The notes beneath the pieces are model-generated. The model was given only the letters and a program-made list of their open reading frames with translations, had not been told where the DNA came from and did no database searches. A stretch of 64,000 nucleotides of DNA from Paramyrothecium sp. XJ0827 (taxonomy: Eukaryota > Ascomycota > Sordariomycetes > Hypocreales > Stachybotryaceae): positions 2,976,001 to 3,040,000 of the forward strand of contig JAJFPB010000008.1 of the NCBI GenBank assembly GCA_020881915.1, written 5' to 3'. Of this stretch, positions 21,701 to 33,600 are shown piece after piece. Within the stretch, counting starts at the first letter, position 1. Every line of letters begins with the position of its first letter. The position numbers and the translations under genes are program-made.

Positions 21701-24700
21701 CGGGCCTTGGGTAATGGTGGAGATGGTGGTAGTGGTGGAACAGAACGAGGCCGACTCGGTCTCGCAGTCAGGCTTTTCCGTGAAAGTAGGCCTGTTGTCG
21801 CGACCGATGGTGATGGGAGGCCACGGCGGTGGTGGGGGCTTGATGATGGGGGGCCGCGCCCCGGGAGGACCGAGAATGTTCGGCGGAGGAGGGCCTGGCG
21901 GGTAGATGCCTGGAGGGACGCGCCACTTGAGACCTCTGACCTTGCTGGTCTTTCCATCGGGACAGAAGTTAAAGAACCAAAGGTTGCACGGCGTCAAGAG
22001 GAAGCCGTCGTCATCCTCTCCAATCTCCTCGATGTTGTCGGGCACGGGTGTGATTCGGTACGAAGGCCATCTGGTGTATGTGGGCAGATCCTTTGATGTT
22101 TTATCCGGCGGGTTCGGGTTCTCTGTGTTTGGAGGCGGCAGTGAGTCCCGCGTGGAGGGAGACTGCCCTGTCGTCACCTGATTATCACCGTCGTCATCAT
22201 CATCATCACCACCGCCACCGTCACTGCCGCCCTTCTTAGTAATGGCAGGCCAGGGAGGCAGTGTGAGGGTACGCGTCGTGGTACCGCCCTCTCCGTCGGG
22301 GACGCGGATGGACACGGGGCCGACCTTGATGCTCGGCGTGATGCGCAAGGCGGTGCTCTTCTGGCCGGCGGTGATGTTGACGTTGGAGTAGGTCATGCTG
22401 CTGATGGTGATGGGCGGGATCGTGACCGTGATGGTCGTCGTCTTGGTCACAAAGGCAGTCGTCTCCTTGCCGCTGATGGTCGTCTTGCCGGTGGCGCCGT
22501 ACTCGAGCGACGAGACGTACGTGCCTGGCCGAATCGTCGTGGGCGCCGGCAGAGCGCTGGGAGGGAACACCAGGATGCAAGGGGGCTGGCACTTTGCGCC
22601 GCCTTGCGCGGGATTGTAGACGTCTGGACTCAGGTAAACAGGGCGGCCGGTGCCGTTGCCGGAGCCGCTTCCCTCCTCTTGGAGGTCGATGGCCCAGTCC
22701 GATGTTCCGCCAAAGTTGAGGTTCTTGTAGTCTCTCATGCGGCGAGACTTTGTAATCTTGCTCATGTAGGCAACCCATTCGGTGCCCTCGTACACGAGGT
22801 AGTCGGAGTCGGTCTCCTTGTCGTACCAAGACTTGATGGCGCCGCCCTTCTGGATGATTTCGTTGATCTCAAAGTCGGAAATGTATCCACCGGTGTCTGT
22901 GCATCTGCCCTTTTTGGCGGGGGACTCGTTTCTCTTGCCCAAAAAGGTACCTGTCGATGTAAGATTTTCTTGACTTGGAAACAAGTAGAATGGTCAAGGC
23001 TAGACTTACATTGAGGGCCTCGGCAGTTGGAGTCAGACATTTTAAACGAGCGGCCGTAACTGGTGACTCCAACGACGACCTTGTGCGAAGGAACTCCAGC
23101 CTTTGTGATCATGACGAGGGCAGAGTAGGTCTCGGTGGAGTTGACGTGGGAGCGCAAGCAGTTGCCTGCTGGGCAGCCAGGACTGGCCCACTTGCTGCCA
23201 ACGTCCCATTGTCCTATTCCATTGTCAGCGTAAATGATAAAGAGAGAAAGCAAATGTTTTCCTTACCGTGCAAGTCGTAGGTCATGTACACAATGTAGTC
23301 CAGAACCGGGGCCATCTTCTTGATAGGAAACCCGCGGAGATACCAGTAAGAGGCGGGCGCGGCAATGGACAGCGACTTGTCCTTGGGGAGCTTCTCGCGG
23401 AGAAGCTTGAGGAACTGGTAGTAGTTCTCTCCGTCCTCTTCCTGACCGGGCTCCGAGCCCTCAATGTCCTCGGCTCCCGGGTACTCCCAGTCAAAGTCGA
23501 CGCCGTCGAGCCCGTTGTCGACGGCAAACTTGGCCACGTTGTCCGCAAACGTCTGTCTGTTGCCCGGGAGGTAGGCCTTGCGGAATAGACCCGACGTGCC
23601 TCCTTCGTTGGAAAAGGCCCAGCCGCCAAAGGCGAGAATCTTCTTGGGGAAGTCGCTGGCGTCGAGAAAAGCGTCCCACTGGTCCTTTTGGTTGTCGGGA
23701 ATGACGACCTTGAGATCGGTGGATATCTCGCCAAAGGCAAAGTGGACGTGCGTGTACCCCTTGGGAATGTCCAGCACGTGCATGTTCAGGCACGGGCGGT
23801 CCTGGTTCCAGGCCTCAAAGTACCCAATCTTGCGGAACTGGGACGGCGCGACGTCGTTGTTGACGAGCTCCATGCCGCAGTTGGACACGCAGCCGTTGGC
23901 GCCGGGCTTGGAGGTGCCGGGCGCCCCGGTCTCGGACTTGGACACGACGCAAAAGTCTTCAGTTGTACCGCAGTTGCCCCAGATGTTGCAGCAGACGTCC
24001 AGAGGGCACGGGTTGAGGTCGGCCAGGTCCTTGCCGTCTGCCGGAGCCTTGGTTCCGGGGACGGTGGGACCGCACACGGCGTCCTTGACAGAAGCCGGCA
24101 TCGGCGGCTTGCCCGAGCTGACGCAGAGCTTTTGCGAATTTTGAAGGTTGTCGCAGCCGGACCAGCCCCACGTCTTCTTGTTGAAGTCTTCAATGTCCTC
24201 GACCTTGATGCCGTGTTTCACGGCAACGACTTGACATCCTTCGCCGGCTCCGACGACGTAGGATGCGCATATTCCGTCGGACCCGGGGCCGGGCTTGACA
24301 TTTGGCAACGTCCCCGTGGAACAGCAGACGGGCTGGCCTTCGGCAATGGCGGAGCAGTCGTCGTTTGTGAACTTGTTGAACCTCCGGAACGGCGCCGAGC
24401 CGACACCGCACCGGGCTGCCAGCGTGTCGCACGTGTCTCCGCCCTCGGCGCTGATGCTGCGGCAGTCGGCCCTGGCGACTATGCGGCCGACGTGCACGTC
24501 CCTTTTCTCCACGACGGGGGGGAGGGCGAAAGACCAGAGCACAGCGTCCTTGGTGGTGGTGGTCGCTGGCTTGGACGCCAAGTCGGCGGCGCATTTGCCG
24601 TCGTTCCAGCGCTTCATGACCTTTTGGACAGCGGCAAAATCGCCGCTGGCGTCGGCCACGACGCCAAAGACGCTACCGGCCGTGCGGTCCTTGTCGCAGA

Positions 24701-25415
24701 TCTCGAGAGCATGACGCTCGGCGGCTTGGCTGCTCGCCTTGCCGTCCTGCCCAAGGTGTTCTTGTAGTAGCTGCAACAGGGCGTTCGAGCTCTTGTTCTC
24801 GTCGATGCGTGAACCGCTGTAGAGTCCGACCAGCGTGCCGCGAACGTAGGAAAAGATAATTTTCTTTTTGCAGCTCGTCGTCAGCCGGCGCATGTGCTCC
24901 TGAAGACTTCTGATGGCGAGCTGGACGTCTTGCCCAGCGGCATCACTCAGGGGCTTGAGTTCATGATCCCACGTGGATATGCGTGCCGTCGCGTTGGACT
25001 GCTCAAGGGCGCCGCCGCTGCCATCGCAGGTGACGTTGTCCCGGCGCCGAAGCGGCGGCCCAAAGTTGGTCTCGTCGAGCGCATCAGGCGCCACGTAGCC
25101 CGAGTCGAGCAGGTAGTTGGACTTGCTGGCAGCGTTGCCAAGGGTGCAGGCCCGGATGGTGATGTCGGTGTTGTCATCACCAAAGGGCGTGTACAGGTTG
25201 TAGTCGAGCAAGATGGGCTCCGGGCAGGTGGCGAGACTCTCTGTCGAGTGGAGGTAGTTCCAGTCGGCGGGATCCTCGTGACCGGCGCAGGCTTCAGGAC
25301 ATGGCCTGGCGGCAAGATGCAGCCGCTCAAACTGCGATGACGGCACGGCCACGGCCAGCAATGGAGAGAGGAGCAACAGCAGCCCTGGCACGGGGCTGTT
25401 TGCTGGCCACATCAT
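18710..25415 (-). CDS. secreted LysM-CBM18-GH18 chitinase fused to a subtilisin-like domain (2,093 aa)
   Basis: Eight exons read in order: 25415-23267, 23213-23010, 22950-21308, 21252-20890, 20828-20093, 20026-19446, 19379-19053 and 18988-18710. All junctions are GT-AG and in phase (6,282 nt). A signal peptide (MMWPANSPVPGLLLLLSPLL) comes first. Two LysM modules lie near residues 400-490, and a CBM18-like Cys-rich chitin-binding module near 470-500. GH18 follows from about 527 to 875 with the catalytic motif DGVDFDWE at 637-644. A Pro/Thr/Gly-rich linker leads to an alpha/beta segment (1256-1332) and an S8 domain. There His is 1486 (SRQHGAAVAG), the oxyanion Asn is in SAGN, and Ser is 1697 (SGSSYSAP). 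The usual DTG Asp site reads IIGESID, so Asp appears replaced by Gly 1442. An acidic/Gly-rich spacer and a Cys-rich tail end the protein. It pairs head-to-head with the LysM gene. Confidence 0.85.
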
Positions 25416-27073
25416 GTCACGCACACCCAAGGTGATGTAGTGGCAACCAAAGAATGAATGATGGGAGAGGGTGAACCTCTCGGATGGTGGCTTGACGAGC
25501 TCAGTCTCCCTGCCGAGGGAGAGGGCGATGTTCGAGCCCAAATATGTAGCCCATGTTGCTGTCTCCGGAGACGAACCGCCGGAGAACGCCCTAGCAGCCC
25601 GACTTTGGATCCTTCTCTTGGCCCTTCCTGCTCCACGGCACAATCACAAGGGCCGAAAACATCATGCGATGGCACTTGGAGTTCAGCCCGCCCGGGAGAG
25701 ACTTGGCTTCAGACCAGATGAAAGGCCCACTGCTCGGTCGCTTTCCTGGCTTCCCTTTTGGGAACTAGTGTTGCGATGATAGCCTATCCAGAAATGAAGA
25801 AAGCAAGAAATTAAGAATAGAATGCAGTAGACCCCAGCAGGGGCCCGAAAGGGCCGCTGCAAGGTACGACAGGTGCAGGACAGCACGGTCAGCCCTATTA
25901 CGACCCACCAAGCTATTCCGGGAGGACCCTAGACTCATGGAGCCGTATCCGCAGGTGCCGAGCTGACTCGTCTGCTGTGTGAAAATGCCCCTCTTGCTTG
26001 CAGCCCGTATTCAACCGAAGGAGTGCATCGGCAAGGCAAGGTAAGGGGCCACCACGTGAGATCCATGGCCGCTTTGTGCGACCAGCCGAGACTGCACGGA
26101 AGTAAAGCCGGCGCCGACGGCTTACATTTCCGCGGAGTGTTCAGTCCGTCTCCGAACAGCCTATCCCATAGATGGCAAAAAGGCGCCCTTTACATTGTTT
26201 GCAGGGATCTATGCACTAAGTCAAGTCGGTAAAAAATTCGCAACTGATCGTTACTACGAGATTCTTCATGAGTTAAACGTCTTGACTTTTACAAAAGCCT
26301 TGTTCCATCTCACTATCAACTCTGGCGGTAGAAGTAACAAGCAATGACTAGGGCGCTGTGGTTCATATATAGGGAGCGCCTGGCGACTTGTCGAGGAAAT
26401 GTTGATGGGGCGATCGAAAGCCTAGCCTCTCCTAATCGACTAGCACCACCTACGAGGTAACGTTGTACAAAACACACACCGGCGGAACTAATGTCTTCCG
26501 AATGTAACTTGGATAGAGGAAGTTGGATAGGATTCGATAGGTCAGGGGTTCTGGATAAACACGGTTCGGTCGGGTAGAGGTGGAGATCTAAAAAAGGCAA
26601 AAGATGAATGCAAGGCAAGGGGAGATAATAAAGAAGGAAGAAGAAAAAAAGACAAAACCGCCCCACCTCAACTAGCTAGCTGCCCCTTGGTAATCCTTCC
26701 ATCGTCTCGTCCAGGCGAGATTACATCGGGCTGTTTGTTCAGATTCGGAATTCGCCCGCGATTGAAAGGGACAAAAAAATCGTATGTTGGTTTCGCATCC
26801 TCCACGGACTTGGCTTGCCGAAGAGAGACCACGCGGACCCCAGCAGTCAAGACGGCCGAGTAATGGATGGATGAATCAATGAATGGCACGTGGTAGCCTC
26901 CGGGTGTCTATCCCTCAGAGGCGAAGGATTCCCATCTTTTGCCATGCACCCACCACCACCTTGGCATATAAGAACTGCGGTCGCGGCCGGTGGCTCAAGG
27001 CACCGTCTTTCGGCACGCGCCTCTTGTGCTACCAAGACTCGTCTTTCAAACCAGACACAGGGCCCCAGACACC
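25416..27073. promoter_or_regulatory. shared divergent promoter region of chitinase and LysM genes
   Basis: A 1,658-bp interval separates two outward-facing starts. It contains no convincing gene. The side near the LysM gene has a TATA-like site at 26967. Head-to-head placement suggests, but does not prove, co-regulation. Confidence 0.6.
26967..26972 (+). promoter_or_regulatory. TATA-like site of the LysM gene
   Basis: TATAAG lies about 105 bp before the ATG at 27074. Confidence 0.45.
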
Positions 27074-29312
27074 ATGGCTACTACCTGCGGACGTCCATCT
27101 CCCCTCCGGATCGCCGTTGCGGCGCTTCTGGCCGTCTCGGGCGTGCACGGCGTTCCCGTCTCCGAGAAGGCCGCTGTCCGTCCCAGAGACGAGGTCCCCA
27201 ACATGCCTTATGACCCCAACACGGAGCCTGCTTGCGGTTGGTGGTGGGACAACGATGGTCACTACGCCTGCAAAGACGTGGCCAAGGAATTCCAAATCTG
27301 CCCCCAGGACTTTCTGAGATGGGTGAGTTTGACTCCATGCTTGAGTGGCCGACGATATGAGCCTGGCTAACAGTTACAAGAACCCGTCCATCACTCCTGA
27401 CTGCGGCAACTACCTCGTTGGTCGGTCCTACTGTGTCGAAGGCCCATCGGATCTGGTCTTCCCCGAGTGCGGAGAACCGCCGGCTGGCAATCCTTCCGGC
27501 ACCGCCACCACCGGTGCAGCGGCTACGTCCACGGGCCCGTCCGATGGCATCAAGACGCCCGACGTAATTCAGCCTGGCATGGTCCCCAACTGCAACAAGT
27601 TCTACTTCGTCAAGCAGGGCGACACGTGTGCCGGCATCGCCAAGCAGCACGGCATCAGCGTGGAGAAGGTGCAAGAGTGGAACCCGTCCGTCGGCGACAC
27701 ATGCTCGCTTCTCCAGGCCAACGCCAACGCCTGTGTCGGCGTCATTGGCTTCCAGCCGTCGGCCACTTCCACATCCAAGGCCACGTCTACCACTGCCGTG
27801 CCAGGCAACGGAATCGAGACGCCCTCGCCCATCCAGCCCAACATGACCAAGAACTGCAACAAGTGGCACTTTGTCGGCGAGACGACCACCTGCAAGGGCA
27901 TCGTCGACTACGACAAGATTTCAATGGCCGACTTTGTCAAGTGGAACCCAGGAGTCGGCGAGAACTGCGACAATCTATGGCTGAACACTTGGGCCTGCGT
28001 GGGAGTCGTCGGTGGCAGCACCGCGAAGACGACGACGACAAAGGCGGCGACGACTACCAGCTCGGGCAATGGCATTTCGACGCCAACGGCTATCCAGCCC
28101 GGCATGGTCTCCAACTGCAACAAGTTCCACCCTGTCAAGGAGACAACCACCTGCAAGGGCATCGTCGAGTATAACAAGATCTCAATGGCCAACTTTATCA
28201 AGTGGAATCCCTCAGTCGGCCCCAACTGCGACAACCTGTGGCTCGGAACCAGTGCTTGCGTCGGCGTCATTGGCGGAAGTCCCCCTCCTTCAACCACCAC
28301 CAAGCAACCCGCAGCAACCGCCACCAAGGGCCCCAATGGAATCGAGACTCCGTTGCCCACCCAGTCCGGAATGGCTTCCAACTGCAAAAAGTTCCACTAC
28401 ATCCGCGATACAACTCCGTGCTCCGGAGTATTAACCTACAACGATATCACCATGGCTGAGTTTTTCAAGTGGAACCCTTCCGTCAAGAGCGACTGCTCCG
28501 GCATGCTGGCGGGCACCAACGCCTGCGTCAACGTCGTCGGACGCTCGCCCAAGCCTACGACGACGAAGCAGCCCGCAGCAACCGCCACCAAGGGCCCCAA
28601 TGGAATCGAGACACCGTTGCCCACCCAGTCCGGCATGGTCTCCAACTGCAACAAGTTCCATTACATTCGCGATACGACCACGTGCTCCGGCGTCTTGACC
28701 TACAACGATATCAGCATGGCCGAATTCTTCAAGTGGAACCCTGCCGTTAAAAGCGATTGCTCCACCCTGCAGGTCGGCACCAACGCCTGCGTCAACGTCG
28801 TTGGACATAACCCTAATAAGCCAACGACGACGAAGCAACCCGCGCCAACCGCTACAAAGGGCTCCAATGGCATTGAGACGCCGCTGCCTACCCAGTCCGG
28901 CATGGTCTCCAACTGCAACAAGTTCCATTACATTCGCGATACGACCACGTGCTCCGGCGTCTTGACCTACAACGATATCAGCATGGCCGAATTCTTCAAG
29001 TGGAACCCCGGTGTCAAAAGCGATTGCTCCGCCATGCAGGTCGGCACCAACGCCTGTGTCAACGTGGTGGGACGCAACCCCAAGCCGACGACGACCAAGT
29101 CGGGCAACGGCGTCCCGACTCCAACTCCAATTCAGCCGGGCATGGTCAAGGGGTGCACCAAGTTCCACCCGGTCAAGACGACGACGACATGCCAGGGCAT
29201 CCTGGACTACCACAAGATCACTAAGGCTCAGTTCGTCAAGTGGAACCCCGCCGTTAAGAGTGACTGCAGCAACCTCTGGGCTGATACGTGGGCTTGCGTC
29301 GATGGACCTTGA
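27074..29312 (+). CDS. secreted multi-LysM protein, eight LysM repeats (726 aa)
   Basis: Two exons, 27074-27322 and 27381-29312, give 726 residues. The signal peptide is followed by a first, diverged LysM (CGWWWDNDGHYACKDVA...). Seven more copies follow, each starting with CNKF/CNKW/CTKF and containing a TC(K/S)G(I/V) core, an F(V/F/I)KWNP motif and a final ACV, spaced by Thr/Pro-rich linkers. LysM binds chitin or related N-acetylglucosamine polymers. In fungi such proteins shield hyphae from chitinases, hide chitin from hosts, or regulate self-chitinase. There is no catalytic domain. The gene is divergent from the chitinase-subtilisin gene, a pairing known for subgroup C chitinases and LysM proteins. 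Repeats five to seven are nearly identical at DNA level. Confidence 0.93.
28302..29095 (+). repeat. tandem near-identical LysM-linker units (about 265 bp, three copies)
   Basis: Units start near 28302, 28566 and 28833. They share the linker AAGCA(A/G)CCCGC and a nearly identical LysM coding block. Divergence from the flanking LysM units is much greater, which points to recent duplication or gene conversion within the gene. Confidence 0.85.
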
Positions 29313-29631
29313 GTAAGGCGAGCGCAGCAAGAGAGACTGATGGCGGACACAAGGTGTTTGCGTAATTATTCATAGCTATCAGTTCTCCATCTAGGCTCTT
29401 AATGAAAACATCCTACCTACTCGTTGTGTGAAAGATGAATTCGGCAGTGCTGTGCGTGTTGTGCCATTTCGGAGAATTGCCAGAGCTAGTAATAGTGTTA
29501 TTGTTTTTCCCACTGCGGATTTGGTGAATAGGGATATTATGTCCATGGTTGGTGGCCATACCGAACTCTACTTCATGTTATTTCGGTAACAACAATACAA
29601 GATATGCTTCAATAATTGTGACGACCCGAGT
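29313..29631. other. intergenic, convergent 3' region
   Basis: No coding sequence recognised between the LysM gene and the NACHT relic on the opposite strand. Confidence 0.55.
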
Positions 29632-30630
29632 TCAGTCGAGGTCTGCAGCAACGACATCCACCCCGAGGCTAGAGCTCGGGTCAAGTACCGTCTGTTGATT
29701 GATTGATGTATTTTCCGTCCAGCGGCCTTCAGGCCGCTCAAGTCCCCTATAGGGGCACAGGACGTGTTGAGCTAAAGTATCTAGAGACCCGGCCTCAGCC
29801 ATGCCATTCAACCAAAAGAGTGCTTTGGCGGTAGGATCGTGAACCCTTGCCAATACCTGATTGAGGAGCTCCACTCGCGTATTTTCTAGGCAAGTTGGAT
29901 TCGACTCTTCATCGTGAGAATTAAATGGGGCACCTTGAGCAATAGGAAGCCGGTTAAGCGCCATAGCTTGATCAATGTTCAAGGAAATGGCACTATCAGA
30001 CATTTCTGTTAGCTCGAAGCATGCGTTGAAGGGTGGATGTTAGCGATAAGAGTAAATACGGCTGCCCAGATGTCGAGATCGGGAGAGTGGGTGGTGATAG
30101 CATCGACAAGCGGTCTGAACTGTACGAGTTGAAGTGCCCCTGACCGGACTTTTTGTTGCATGGCAAAGAGCTTGCCTGCCACATTGCCATCGCCAGCGGG
30201 AGGGTTGAGCGCTGCGGCAGAGTCAAGTATCCCCTTGACTGCGCGAAGCCTCAGATGTTGTAACGGACCGGGATCCTAATCAATTGGAACCAGGTAAAAT
30301 CTAGATACATTGAAGCTCTGGTAAATTAGCTGATGGTAGATGTACTGGCATTTCCCTTTATTACATAGAAGTACATCGCATAGTAAATTAGGTGAGGTAG
30401 GGCTGGGAAGTTACTTTATGTACCGACATTATGACTAAGATGTTGTGGGGATCGTTACATCATCTGAGGCTTCGCGCAGTCAAGGGGATGGCTAACAGGA
30501 GACTTGAGATGCCGGAGCGCCAGGACTCATCGGATGGCTCTAAATCGCGTAATCTGGCTGGAACACGACCCAGCAGGTCTTTGAGAGGATACTTCTCAAT
30601 GATCCTAATCTGTTCCTCGCTTAGAGTCAT
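29632..30630 (-). pseudogene. decayed N-terminal part of a NACHT-type NLR
   Basis: Three coding fragments lie in minus-strand order. The first starts at the ATG at 30630 (MTLSEEQIRIIEKYPLKDLL). The second, about 30265-30030, includes KVRSGALQLVQFRPLVDAI and SPDLDIWAAVFTLIAN, like the N-terminal helical domain of fungal NLRs. The third (30003-29632) holds LPIAQGAPFNSHDEESNPTC and NTRVELLNQV, the segment that normally precedes a NACHT ATPase. At the P-loop, where GMAGTGKST is usual for the family, the sequence reads GMAEAGS, and the protein then loses similarity. No NACHT body or repeat domain follows. It is a truncated relic interrupted by stops and by an inverted repeat. Confidence 0.75.
30229..30489. 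repeat. 37-bp inverted repeat with 187-bp spacer
   Basis: Arms at 30229-30265 and 30453-30489 are reverse complements with a single mismatch. Both arms lie within the NACHT relic. The spacer has no coding capacity I recognise. It could be an inverted duplication, a small fold-back element or an inversion scar. Confidence 0.85.
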
Positions 30631-30735
30631 GTTGTTCCTGTTTTTGTAGGAGGAATGGTCAAGGAGGAATCCCGAGACTGAGTGTGGCGTAGGAACGTAA
30701 GCAAAGAACAAACGCGACGGATCACGTGGTTGCAA

Positions 30736-31265
30736 TGATCCTTGACATGATTGTGTTTGGGAGTGTTGGTCAAGTTACTTATGATAATTAAGTTAAGATC
30801 ATAAATAACTGTTGGATCGCAGGGATTGTAAGATGCTTTTTTAATCCTGCCCCGCGCCTTCCAGCGCTCAACATGGCCTTTATCTGATTAACATTGGACT
30901 AAATACATCCGAGGCTCGTATTTAACTTTTGAGCTGCGCAAAACTACCTTGGTATGTACTGCACCTGGCTCCAGGTCCTCTGGTCCAACAACAGCCATGG
31001 GGACACTTATGGATAAAAATAGAAGGATTCCTGTTCCAGTACTTGCAGATATATGCTTTAATCATAGCAGTGATTGATCCAAGTTTTACATTGTGTTGTA
31101 CGCCCACGATTTACATGGGTCCGATGATGCTACCAGGTGGATACCCCTCACCTCACAAAAGTTTTGACTTGGTTTAATTCCAAAAAGCAAAGATTAGCTT
31201 CAATTCAAATTGCGCACTGCTGAGCAACCAGTCTGCATCATTACGGCTCTCTCCAAGAATCAAGC
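30736..31265. other. divergent intergenic region
   Basis: Between the NACHT relic and the MFS transporter. AT-rich, with no gene recognised. Confidence 0.55.
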
Positions 31266-32910
31266 ATGGTCCAGGTTCTTATGGGAGATGCCCCACAGGC
31301 ACTGTTCTCCCCGGTATGGGAACCTCTTCCAAACAACGAGATGCCATCGCTTACCAAGTCCTCGCTCTTCAGCGTAAAAAGCTTTGGGTTACGTCTACTG
31401 CCATGTGGGTGACGTGGAACAGCAATCTTGGATCTTCGCTGCCCTCAGGCGCCACAGCAGCCATCCAAACGAGTTTCGAACTCGAGCACAGAGGGAGTCT
31501 TGTCTGGCTCAACTCGCTCTACATGCTCGGCTACGCCGCTGGGCCCCTTCTCTTCGGACCCTTGAGCGAGCACGTTGGTCGCCGCCCTGTCATCCTTGGC
31601 GCCTACCTCAGCTACATGGTCTGCACTGCAGCATGTGCTCTCAGCGATCGCCTTGCACTACTGCTTGCCTTCCGCTTCCTCACCGGTTTCGTCGCGTCAG
31701 CCCCCAACGCCACTGTTGGCGGTCTCATCGCCGACGCTGAACCAGATGGCCGTGCCCGTGGGCGTGCCATGGCCTACTTCACGTGCGCCGCCGCCGCCGG
31801 ACCGGTGTTTGGGCCCATGTTGTCGGGCTTTGCGCAGGCGCACTCGTGGCAATTGACATTTTGGGTTGGTCTCGCCATTGCCGGCGCCGGCTTGCCGCTA
31901 CCGATGTTCTTACCAGAGACCTTCGCTCCAGTAATTGAGAAGCGCCGGAAACAGAAAACAACGGAGGGCTGCAATGAGGGACCGCAGGATGGAACGCCGC
32001 GGAAGAGCCTGTTCTCGGAGCTTCGCACCGTCTTTGCCCGACCCGCCATCATGTTCGTCAAGGAACCTATTGTTCTATGGACGTCATTGTATCTTGCTCT
32101 CGTATACTCGATCCTTTACTTATTCTTTCAGGCGTATCCTGTCATATTTGGAGGTAAGACTTATCTTTGAAGGAAGCCCAGAAGACACTAATTGTGTGGC
32201 CTAGGAGTTTATGATTTATCACCAGGCTTCGTCGGTTTGGGTTATCTACCGAGTAGGTCCGCCAGAAAATTCATTATCGTATTGCTCCAAGCACGAATGC
32301 TGACTTGATAGTCCTTGGGGGCATCCTCCTTGGCCTCGGTGTTGTCTTTTTCTACGACGCCTGGCTGACCCAGTTCCAAGACAAAGGATCACCTTGGGCC
32401 TTCAACATTACCTTTCGGCGCCTTCCCCTTGCCTGTCTGGGCGGTCCTTTGTCTGTCTATCAACATTTTACTTAGCGTTCTTGTTCTCCAAGCTGACTGT
32501 TTTGCAGGGTGACAATTAGTCTGTTCTGGCTCGGTTGGGCCTCCTCTCGCTCCATCCACCCTGCTGTCCCTATGCTATCTGGTCTTGCCTTTGGCGCTGG
32601 CTATATGCTAATATTCGTCGCCATGATAAACTACCTCTCCGACGCCTACCGCGAGTTTTCGGCCTCTGCCCACTCGGCAGCCAGCACCACTCGTTCTCTC
32701 GCCGCCGCCTTTTTGCCTGCTGCTGCTGCCCGTATGTATGCTCACCTCGGCATACCATGGGCGTGCTCCCTGCTTGGCTTTGCAGCAATGATTTTGAGTG
32801 CTGTGCCCTTCATTTTTATGCGTTTTAATGACAATATTCAAAGGCACAGCCAATTCTGTCAAAAGCTGGCGAGGGAAAGGCCCGAGACAGTACAGGCTGC
32901 TTCCGTATGA
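31266..32910 (+). CDS. MFS drug:H+ antiporter-type transporter (about 472 aa)
   Basis: Best model has five exons: 31266-31313, 31373-32153, 32205-32252, 32312-32450 and 32508-32910. All are in phase, 472 residues. The protein shows the 12-helix DHA1 pattern: the helix-2/3 loop motif GPLSEHVGRRPVI (motif A), GRARGRAMAYFTCAAAAGPVFGP (motif C side) and a central charged loop with KRRKQK. The C-terminal half contains LPLACLGGPLVTISLFWLGW and YREFSASAHSAASTTRSLAAA. It probably exports small toxic compounds across the plasma membrane. The start is uncertain. An alternative ATG at 31316 would read through the proposed first intron, and both models are shorter at the N-terminus than most relatives. 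Confidence 0.85.
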
Positions 32911-33600
32911 TAGGCAATACCTCCAGCCCCTGGCCTCGAAAGTTTGTATCCAAGTATTGGAATAATGATTAGCAGCATGCCGTAATAGTTTTTCCGAGAG
33001 AAACAAATCCACCGGTCCCCACCAATGAATAGTGAGAGTCTCTTATTACCAAAACAACAAAGCAAATTTCTCCTCTGCATCCGACTAGCTCAGCAGACTC
33101 CTGGCCGTACCCAGTATGGTTGTCATTCAAATCACTAAGCCTCATTATATTACAAGCTCTTCCAATGAATCCCGGAGTTAATACCGTAGATCTTATTGTG
33201 CTTTTTTTGCCGTGCTAATAAAGTCGTGTCCATTGACATTTGCAAGTTCCTCTAACCAACGCCATGTTTGGCATGTACTTGCTCTTGCTATTTTGATTGT
33301 CTTATTTTGAATAGATTCACTAAGTAGTGCCATGATCTCCACTGCACATTCGCATTTCTGAACACGAACAGCAACGCCAATCAACCCTTGCTTGGTCACC
33401 AAACTCCAGGCAACAAGGCCCCCATCGTGACTCATGCGGGGGCCAATCAGCTACGAAGATGTTGTTTAGCTGCTGACATGATATATATGACATATCTGTC
33501 ACGTCCCAGGCCAAGTCCAAATTATTCAAGCCTTGCTGATGCACTTTGAACTCTCACCATCATTTCAAATATTCTCCATCCACTCGCACAGTTCCTCAAC
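32911..33600. other. intergenic, no gene recognised
   Basis: Contains a minus-strand frame of about 80 codons (33435-33193) with no family I recognise. I do not call it. Confidence 0.5.

Noticed and set aside
21623..24767. Long plus-strand frames opposite the chitinase gene
   Set aside because: They are antisense to clear chitinase coding sequence, are Gly/Arg/Val-biased by GC-rich codons and show no domain.
27081..29330. Long minus-strand frames opposite the LysM gene
   Set aside because: They mirror the repeated LysM codons and have no independent support.
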